From: Mediterranea massiliensis
GTDB taxonomy: Bacteria; Bacteroidota; Bacteroidia; Bacteroidales; Bacteroidaceae
Assembly (NCBI RefSeq): GCF_900128475.1
Contig: NZ_LT635838.1
Coordinates: 81,802-145,801, forward strand
Direction: 5' to 3'
DNA: 64,000 nt
Part shown: positions 58,636-64,000 of the stretch, in pieces
Position numbering within the stretch: position 1 is the first letter of the stretch
Layout: every line of letters begins with the position of its first letter
Notes under the pieces: model-generated
Told to the model about the DNA's origin: nothing
Seen by the model: the letters and a program-made list of their open reading frames with translations, nothing else
Database searches by the model: none
Position numbers and translations under genes: made by a program

Positions 58636-59523
58636 ATGCTCCTTACCTACAACATCGCCGATACGGCCCCCTACATCAACTGGATCTACTTCTTCCACGC
58701 GTGGGGCTTCCAGCCGCGCTTCGCCACCATCGCCAACCTGCACGGCTGCGACTCGTGCCGTGCCCTGTGGCTGGCGTCTTTCCCCCAAGCCGACTGCAAC
58801 AAGGCGGCCGAAGCCATGCAGCTCTTCAAGGAGGCCCAGCGCATGCTCGCCCGCCTGGAAGGGGTGCTGCAGATGAAGTGCCTCTTCCGCCTGTGCCGCG
58901 CCAATGCCGATGGCGACAACCTGCTGCTGGACGACATCACCTTCCCCCTGCTGCGCCAGCAGACACCCCATGCCGACGACAGCCCCTACCTCTGCCTGAG
59001 CGACTTTGTACGCCCCCGCTCGTCGGGCATCGCAGACACGGTAGGTGTCTTTGCCTCCACCGTGCAGGGAGAGGCGGAAGCTGCCTGCGGCGACGATCCC
59101 TACCGGCAACTGCTGGTACAGACCCTGGCCGACCGCCTGGCCGAAGCCGCCACAGAGCGCATGCACCTCTACGTGCGCCGCACCGCCTGGGGATATGCCC
59201 CCGACGAAGACCTGCCCATATCCGCCCTGTTGCAGGAGAAGTTCCAGGGCATCCGCCCGGCCGTGGGCTATCCGTCGCTGCCCGACCAGTCGGTCAACTT
59301 CCTCATCGACCGCCTGCTGGACCTCAGCCGGATAGGCATCCGCCTGACCGAAAACGGCGCGATGCATCCGCACGCCTCGGTCAGCGGGCTGATGCTGGCC
59401 CATCCGGCGGCCCGTTACTTTGCCGTGGGCCGCATCGGCAACGACCAGTTGGAAGACTATGCCCGCCGGCGGGGCCTGCCTGTGGACGAAATCAGAAAAT
59501 TTCTGGCGGCCAACCTGCGGTGA
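58636..59523 (+). CDS. Free-standing methionine synthase (MetH) activation domain
   Basis: The 295-residue protein aligns by motif with the C-terminal activation domain of cobalamin-dependent methionine synthase: YINWIYFFHAWGF near the start, SDFVRPRSSGIADTVGVFAST, TLADRLAEAATERMHLYVRR, the AdoMet-binding GIRPAVGYP (RxxxGY), LTENGAMHPHASVSGLMLAHPAARYFAVG. It lacks the homocysteine, folate and B12 domains, so it must act on a separate MetH. Where E. coli MetH has PEH after the GYP motif, this protein has PDQ. It is upstream of an ECF sigma gene by 65 bp. Confidence 0.88.
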   Translation: MLLTYNIADTAPYINWIYFFHAWGFQPRFATIANLHGCDSCRALWLASFPQADCNKAAEAMQLFKEAQRMLARLEGVLQMKCLFRLCRANADGDNLLLDDITFPLLRQQTPHADDSPYLCLSDFVRPRSSGIADTVGVFASTVQGEAEAACGDDPYRQLLVQTLADRLAEAATERMHLYVRRTAWGYAPDEDLPISALLQEKFQGIRPAVGYPSLPDQSVNFLIDRLLDLSRIGIRLTENGAMHPHASVSGLMLAHPAARYFAVGRIGNDQLEDYARRRGLPVDEIRKFLAANLR

Positions 59524-59588
59524 GCTGTGATTTTCCACGTTTCCCAGCGACTTATCCATAAAAGCTTGCAACATCCATCCCCCGAGAA

Positions 59589-60083
59589 ATGACCATGGAC
59601 CCGATAGAACAAGCGTTCGTCAGCCTCATCAAGGAATACGAACGAGTCATCTACAAGGTATGCTACCTGTATGCCACGCCCAATGCCCCGCTCAACGACC
59701 TTTACCAGGAAGTGGTGCTCAACTTGTGGAAAGCCTATCCCAAGTTCAGAGGCGAGTGCAAGGTATCCACCTGGATCTACCGCATCGCCCTGAACACCTG
59801 CATCAGCTTCATGCGCAAGGAGAAGAATATCCCCGAAATCGTATCGCTGACACCCGCCGAGGCCGACCGCAGCGAGGAGTGGGACGAGACACAGGCCATG
59901 CTGCGCCAGCTGTACCGCCTCATCAACCGGCTGGGCCAACTGGAGAAGTCCATCATCCTGCTCTACCTCGAGGAAAAGAGCTACGAGGAAATCAGCGAAA
60001 TCACGGGACTGACCGTGACCAACGTAGCCACCAAGCTGAACCGCATCAAAGAGAAACTGAGAAAAATGAACAAGGAGGACTGA
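59589..60083 (+). CDS. ECF-type RNA polymerase sigma factor
   Basis: The 164-residue protein has sigma region 2 (CYLYATPNAPLNDLYQEVVLNLWKAYPKFRGECKVSTWIYRIALNTC in parts) and region 4 (LGQLEKSIILLYLEEKSYEEISEITGLTVTNVATKLNRIKEKLRKM in parts). The preceding region is AT-poor with no clear promoter. The membrane protein gene starts 2 bp after its stop and is probably an anti-sigma or partner. Confidence 0.92.
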   Translation: MTMDPIEQAFVSLIKEYERVIYKVCYLYATPNAPLNDLYQEVVLNLWKAYPKFRGECKVSTWIYRIALNTCISFMRKEKNIPEIVSLTPAEADRSEEWDETQAMLRQLYRLINRLGQLEKSIILLYLEEKSYEEISEITGLTVTNVATKLNRIKEKLRKMNKED

Positions 60084-60085
60084 AT

Positions 60086-60718
60086 ATGGAACTGGAGGAA
60101 CTGAAAAAATCGTGGCAGACACTGGACCGCCACCTGCAGACACAGAACATAACGACGGAAGAGAGGGTGGCCGCCCTCGTCGAAAGCTACCAGCGGAAAA
60201 CCAAACGGCGGCTGGGCAACATCCTGAGCCTGCTGAGGGCCTCGCTGGCCATCGGCATCGTGCTGCTGACCATCATAGGTGCCATCGCCGTCCTGCTGCC
60301 CGCGTGGTACGACAACGAAGAAACCCTGCTCAAGCTGCAGGTAGTGCTGGCCTTCATCGCCCTCACCCTGCTGGCCGGAGGCTGCTGGGACTGGTGGACG
60401 TACCGCTACATCCAGCAGACACGTGTCGACCTGCTGCCCATCGCCGAGGTGAGCCGGCGCATCGTCAGGCTGCGGCTGTGGACCCGCCAGGAAGCGGCGG
60501 CCATCAGCCTCTGGGTGCTGCTCTTCGGAGGCATCTATTATTGGGGCATGGAGTTCTACCGCCTGCCGGCCCATGTCCAGGCAGTTATCCTCGGCGTATT
60601 TGTGCTGTTCGAGGCAGCCATCATCTACCTGCTCTACCAGAAACTCATATACAAGAACTTGAACCAAATCAAAAAAGACATAGAAGACCTGAAAGACGTA
60701 TGCACCGAATCACATTAA
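60086..60718 (+). CDS. Four-TM membrane protein, probable sigma-factor partner
   Basis: The ATG at 60086 gives 210 residues. The soluble N-terminus (MELEELKKSWQTLDRHLQTQ) is helical; this ELKKxWQ opening is common in Bacteroides membrane proteins encoded behind ECF sigma factors. Four hydrophobic segments follow (about 49-69, 83-104, 139-158 and 164-186). The C-terminal stretch (NLNQIKKDIEDLKDV) is coiled-coil-like. No zinc anti-sigma motif is visible. It starts 2 bp after the sigma gene and overlaps the next gene. Confidence 0.75.
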   Translation: MELEELKKSWQTLDRHLQTQNITTEERVAALVESYQRKTKRRLGNILSLLRASLAIGIVLLTIIGAIAVLLPAWYDNEETLLKLQVVLAFIALTLLAGGCWDWWTYRYIQQTRVDLLPIAEVSRRIVRLRLWTRQEAAAISLWVLLFGGIYYWGMEFYRLPAHVQAVILGVFVLFEAAIIYLLYQKLIYKNLNQIKKDIEDLKDVCTESH

Positions 60719-61929
60719 TCCTGCTCCTGGCCCTGCTCCTGCCCGACCTGTACATCTACCTGGTGTACATCGTGCGCCGTACGAAGAACTTTGCATGGCG
60801 TGCAGCCTTCTGGCTCCCCTCCGCCGTGCTGGTCGTGCTGTACCTGTACCTCATCTACCTGACGGGCGACAATGCCCTGGCCCACCATCCGCAGGCCATC
60901 GGCCGCCTGGCCATCGCCGTCATGGCACTGGCCGTACCCAAAATCCTGTTCATGCTCTGCTCGCTGCTCGGCATCCTGTGCCGCGGACTGGGTCGCTGCC
61001 TGTCGGCCGCCCTGCTGCACACGCCGTTCCGCAAGCCGCAGGCACCGTTCATCGTCCACCGCACGCCGTTCACAGCCGCCGGGCTGGTGCTGGGCGTCGT
61101 GAGCTTCGTCAACGTGATTTATGGAGCCACAGCCGGCATCACGCGTTTCCAGGTGAAGCACGTGACCTACGAATCGGAGCGGCTGCCCGAGGGATTCGAC
61201 GGCTACCGCATCGCCCAGTTGTCGGACATCCACATCGGTAGTTGGCAGGGCCGCCCCGAAGCCGTGGAAAAGCTGGTGAAGCTCACCAACGAACAGCAGG
61301 CGGACCTCATCGTCTTTACCGGCGACCTGGTGAACCAGCAGAGCCACGAGCTGGACAGCTTCCGCCCGACCCTGTCGCGCCTCCAGGCACCCGACGGCGT
61401 CTACTCCGTACTGGGCAACCACGACTACGGCACCTACTACCGCTGGAAGAACAGCCGCGAGGAGGCCGACAACCTGCAATACCTGCGGGAGCAGCAGCAG
61501 GCCATGGGCTGGCGGCTGCTGGACAACAGCCACGCCATTCTGCACCACCGCGGAGACAGCATCGCCCTCATCGGCGTGGAGAACGACGGAGAACCGCCCT
61601 TCCCCCAACATGCCGACCTGCCCCGTGCCACCGAGGGAACGCAAGGGATGTTCAGCATCCTGCTGAGCCACAACCCCACCCACTGGCGCCGCGAGGTGCT
61701 GCCCGAGTCGGACATCGACCTCATGCTGTCCGGGCACACCCACGCCATGCAGATAAGCCTCTTCGGCCGCTCGCTCGCCTCGCTGAAGTATCCAGAATGG
61801 TCGGGCATGTACCGCGAAGGCTCACGTGCCCTCTACGTCAACATCGGCATCGGCTACGTGGGCCTGCCCTTCCGCTTCGGCGCCTGGCCCGAGATTACCG
61901 TCATCACGCTGAAGAAAAAGAGATCATAA
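60700..61929 (+). CDS. Membrane-anchored metallophosphoesterase
   Basis: The start at 60700 overlaps the upstream gene by 19 bp and gives 409 residues. Four N-terminal hydrophobic segments (residues about 3-20, 30-46, 66-98, 125-143) precede the calcineurin-like domain: QLSDIHIGSW, FTGDLVNQ, LGNHDYGTYY, LSHNPTHW and LSGHTHAMQISLFG. These metal-binding motifs are complete. Related YkuE/YaeI-type enzymes act on phospholipid or UDP-linked substrates; the substrate here is not known. Confidence 0.9.
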   Translation: MHRITLILLLALLLPDLYIYLVYIVRRTKNFAWRAAFWLPSAVLVVLYLYLIYLTGDNALAHHPQAIGRLAIAVMALAVPKILFMLCSLLGILCRGLGRCLSAALLHTPFRKPQAPFIVHRTPFTAAGLVLGVVSFVNVIYGATAGITRFQVKHVTYESERLPEGFDGYRIAQLSDIHIGSWQGRPEAVEKLVKLTNEQQADLIVFTGDLVNQQSHELDSFRPTLSRLQAPDGVYSVLGNHDYGTYYRWKNSREEADNLQYLREQQQAMGWRLLDNSHAILHHRGDSIALIGVENDGEPPFPQHADLPRATEGTQGMFSILLSHNPTHWRREVLPESDIDLMLSGHTHAMQISLFGRSLASLKYPEWSGMYREGSRALYVNIGIGYVGLPFRFGAWPEITVITLKKKRS

Positions 61930-62100
61930 TGCAATTTTACAGTCTATGGATATTGGTCCTAGTAAATATAGTCGTATATTTCATTATGGATTAATGACCG
62001 GTGTGGCAATTGGAATATCTATAGTGTCGTATTTTCTTCTATGCTATAATACTCCAATTGCTCATTTTTGTGCGTCATTAAACGATGAAGATTGTTTGCT

Positions 62101-62109
62101 AATTCAATT
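62101..62109. repeat. Target-site duplication, left copy
   Basis: AATTCAATT directly precedes the left inverted repeat of the IS4-family element and recurs at 63432-63440. Confidence 0.93.
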
Positions 62110-63431
62110 CACTGCTGTCCGGAGAAACTTTACCACAATGTAAGCTGCCTAGGACCATCACCCTCCGGAACATTAGCAGTGAGGTCGGTTTGATTAAATA
62201 TATCTTTGATGTCGCCTCTTTTGAAGAGAACTTGACCAATAGAATTTGAAATAGAATGAAGACTTGGGTTCAACATATAATGTTTCTTCGCAATGATAAG
62301 CAGAAGATAGTCACAGATAGCTATCCATATCTGTGTGTACACGGCGTTTTGGGTGGTTCCATAGAATGTCTTTATGTGCAGATGCTGCTTTATCCATTTG
62401 AAGAACAACTCAATTTGCCATCTTTCCCTGTACAACTCGGCAATGGTCAATGCCTCAAGTTTGAAGTTATTGGTGAGGAAACGGTAAACTGTATTTGTGC
62501 TGAAGTCTTCATATACAACAAGTCTAAGAGAATCAGGATACTTCTGAGAAGTAAGTGGCCCAGTCAATTTGATGGTTTCATCAGAGGAAAGTCCGGCAGA
62601 TTGATCTACCTCTCTACTATCAATAACCTTATAAAGCATATTTCCTTTTGCTCTAGTTACAAAAAAGGCATTGTTAAGATGAAAATGCTGGTACAAGGAG
62701 TCAAACTTGACATATCCTTTGTCCATAAGATAGTAGGAGTTTGCTTCTACAGGTATCTTATCCATAATTTTGGAATCGTGAACCGCTCCTTCTGTCAGAT
62801 GAACAAATGTCGGGATGGAACCCCTAAAATCCATCAAGGTATGCATCTTGATTGCTCCTCTCTCATGATGAAACTTAGCCCATGGACAAAGCTTCAGACA
62901 CAGCTCAATAGTGCTGCTGTCAAAGGCATAGACCATTTCATCCAGGTCAAGTCTAAGTTTCTGTCCCTTATATGCTTCCTTTGCTTGTCGTATCAGAACT
63001 TGTGCAAAGTCCTGATAGATACGCCAATCCTTCTTTTCGTTCGCTTCGGCCAAGGTGGATTTGGGCATTACCTTGATACCAGAACGGTAAAGATCAGGAG
63101 AACAAAGGTTAAGTGTAGTCTCTATGTCTCTCAGCCCGGACCTGTCCGTGAACTGGGCAAAGCTCATTACCATGAACTGGTCACGGCAAGTGAATTTGAT
63201 GGAGTGTCTGTCACCCTTATAGCGGTTGACGCACTTCTTAAATTCGTATGTGTTTATAAGAGACATAACCTGTGCAAATATTGTTTTTCCTTTGTTCATA
63301 GTTTGCAGAATTGGCTGTTTATACCTTCTTGCAAAACTATGATTTCTAATCGAAAAATTTTATTATCCTCGTAACCAGTTGAGTATTAATTAATAATAGC
63401 TGCTTTGGAGAATCTTCTCCGGACAGCAGTG
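62110..63431 (-). mobile_element. Complete IS4-family insertion sequence with 9-bp target duplication
   Basis: The 1322-bp element is bounded by perfect 17-bp inverted repeats (CACTGCTGTCCGGAGAA at 62110-62126 and its complement at 63415-63431). A 9-bp duplication (AATTCAATT) flanks it. It carries one intact transposase gene on the minus strand. Size and layout resemble the Bacteroides IS1186 group, but identity with a named element cannot be confirmed here. Confidence 0.95.
62130..63299 (-). CDS. IS4-family transposase
   Basis: The 389-residue protein has an N-terminal DUF4372-like domain (MNKGKTIFAQVMSLINTYEF and DQFMVMSFAQFTDRSGLRDIETTL in parts) and a DDE domain with VYAFDSSTIELCL (first Asp), YYLMDKGYVKFD (second Asp) and the IS4 signature YRERWQIELFFKWIKQHL (catalytic Glu). 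The frame is intact from start to stop, so it may be active. Confidence 0.95.
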   Translation of the reverse strand: MNKGKTIFAQVMSLINTYEFKKCVNRYKGDRHSIKFTCRDQFMVMSFAQFTDRSGLRDIETTLNLCSPDLYRSGIKVMPKSTLAEANEKKDWRIYQDFAQVLIRQAKEAYKGQKLRLDLDEMVYAFDSSTIELCLKLCPWAKFHHERGAIKMHTLMDFRGSIPTFVHLTEGAVHDSKIMDKIPVEANSYYLMDKGYVKFDSLYQHFHLNNAFFVTRAKGNMLYKVIDSREVDQSAGLSSDETIKLTGPLTSQKYPDSLRLVVYEDFSTNTVYRFLTNNFKLEALTIAELYRERWQIELFFKWIKQHLHIKTFYGTTQNAVYTQIWIAICDYLLLIIAKKHYMLNPSLHSISNSIGQVLFKRGDIKDIFNQTDLTANVPEGDGPRQLTLW

Positions 63432-63440
63432 AATTCAATT
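63432..63440. repeat. Target-site duplication, right copy
   Basis: AATTCAATT immediately follows the right inverted repeat of the IS4-family element. Confidence 0.93.
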
Positions 63441-63530
63441 ATCAAACAGGCATTATGTATTTGATACAGGTGCAAATGTTACTCTTATTTGCTCGGATAC
63501 AATACCTGGAAACTCTATTTTTTCTCACTA

Positions 63531-64000
63531 CTGTCCAATAAAAGTTGGCTAATCGGTCTTTGAAATTATTGAAATACAGTCTTTTAAGTAGTATTTCTGA
63601 ATGAAACGGATTTGAATTTGTAGTTTAGCGGTCAAATTGAAGACCGCTTATGAACCAAGATAAATACGTATTCGCTCAACTTACCGCTTTTCTGAACAGA
63701 ACACAGTTCAACAACTTCGTTCGCAAGTATGATGGTAATCGCTACGTGAAGCAATTCACTTGCTGGAATCAGTTACTTGCTATGATGTTCGGACAACTGA
63801 GCAATCGTGAGAGCCTTCGCGACCTAATTGTAGCTTTTGAAGCGCATCGTTCCAAGCAATATCATCTTGGCTTGGGACGCAATCCAATAGCCAAAGCCAC
63901 CCTCGCTTATGCTAATCAGAATCGTGACTACAGAATCTTTGAAGACTTCGCATTCTATATGATGAAGGAAGCTTGCGAAAAGCGAGCAACCAATATCTTG
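63531..64000 (+). mobile_element. Second IS4-family element, cut by the right window edge
   Basis: The left boundary is inferred at about 63531 (CTGTCCAATAAAAGTTGGCT), where the reconstructed retropepsin frame ends and the CTGTCC end resembles the CTGTCCGG end of the first element. It contains the 5' part of a transposase gene. Its right end lies outside the window, so the exact tip and duplication cannot be verified. Confidence 0.65.
63650..64000 (+). CDS. IS4-family transposase, N-terminal part
   Basis: From the ATG at 63650 an open frame of 117 codons runs off the right edge. It begins MNQDKYVFAQLTAFLNRTQF, continues with KQFTCWNQLLAMMFGQLSN and GLGRNPIAKATLAYANQNRD, all features of the N-terminal DUF4372-like domain of IS4-family transposases. 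It differs clearly from the transposase of the neighbouring complete element, so it is a different IS. Confidence 0.9.
   Translation, partial: MNQDKYVFAQLTAFLNRTQFNNFVRKYDGNRYVKQFTCWNQLLAMMFGQLSNRESLRDLIVAFEAHRSKQYHLGLGRNPIAKATLAYANQNRDYRIFEDFAFYMMKEACEKRATNIL

Larger units (their letters stand above)
61946..63530 (+). pseudogene. Retropepsin-like aspartyl protease gene split by two insertion sequences
   Basis: Removing the IS4-family element and one copy of its target duplication joins 61946-62109 to 63441 onward in frame. The joined product starts MDIGPSKYSRIFHYGLMTGV, has one TM (about residues 18-37) and then HYVFDTGANVTLICSD, where DTGA is the catalytic motif of retropepsin-like (clan AA) proteases. 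It is cut again near 63530 by a second element. The protein is AT-rich and likely acquired. The rest of the gene is presumably beyond the window, right of the second element. Confidence 0.6.

Noticed and set aside
61929..61994. 21-residue hydrophobic mini-frame starting at 61929
   Set aside because: It overlaps the phosphoesterase stop codon and the better supported retropepsin-like frame from 61946, which continues across the IS with the DTGA motif.
1..64000. tRNA or rRNA genes
   Set aside because: I looked through the intergenic gaps and saw no convincing tRNA cloverleaf or rRNA sequence.

Overview
The window looks like a chromosomal segment of a gut Bacteroides-type bacterium (Bacteroidaceae). 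The basis is the gene content (OmpP1/FadL-type and Porin_10-type outer membrane proteins, a BACON-domain lipoprotein, SPOR and lipocalin-like lipoproteins, a galM-transporter-galK cluster, a four-subunit 2-oxoacid:ferredoxin oxidoreductase, reverse rubrerythrin) together with repeated Bacteroidetes-style promoter elements (TAnnTTTG at -7, in two cases with TTTG exactly 19 nt upstream). Genus-level placement is inference; no rRNA or tRNA gene was seen.

Layout. 1-2315: sulfate/anion permease (cut by the left edge) and cysQ. 2489-4486: envelope lipoproteins and a small YtxH/holin-like trio. 4571-9591: manA diverging from the galactose genes galM-galP-galK. 9772-12331: transketolase and ribose-5-phosphate isomerase B. 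12578-15750: TPR protein plus the Vor/Kor-type 2-oxoacid oxidoreductase operon, including a 56-residue membrane protein. 15888-18058: BACON lipoprotein and a membrane protein, next to a complete IS1182-family element (18137-19931). 20094-22771: a NarL-type two-component pair. 22959-27894: Porin_10-type porin, solute-binding protein, NAD synthetase. 28043-29065: Fur/PerR-like regulator and reverse rubrerythrin. 29423-31879: ECF sigma operon. 31988-35024: FadL-like barrel and a Gly/Trp/Tyr-rich secreted protein. 35247-45243: housekeeping and small-molecule genes ending with the radical-SAM DNA repair pair. 45463-50031: vsr, then an AT-rich block with a small protein, a McrB-type ATPase and a DUF2357-like PD-(D/E)XK protein, which is the best candidate defence system here. 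50048-52595: DUF1847 protein, a MATE pseudogene with a large internal deletion, and an AAA/DUF4143 ATPase. 52722-58370: mfd, a polyprenol-phosphate mannosyltransferase and dihydroorotase. 58636-61929: a free-standing MetH activation domain and a second ECF sigma operon. 61946-64000: an AT-rich retropepsin-like gene broken by two IS elements.

Base composition is visibly GC-rich from about 22.9 kb to 61.9 kb, except for AT-rich blocks at about 46.0-50.0 kb (McrB/DUF2357), 51.2-52.7 kb (ATPase) and 61.9-64.0 kb (IS-broken gene), which suggests acquired DNA.

The most unusual non-coding signal is a set of short tandem arrays of palindromes with rigid spacing: 23 bp at 29156-29307, 22 bp at 37068-37125, 22 bp at 58461-58535, and a degenerate pair at 56191-56225. 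Each array has a different core but the same design. A separate set of three 33-bp direct repeats ending in a perfect 24-bp palindrome lies just upstream of the AAA ATPase gene.
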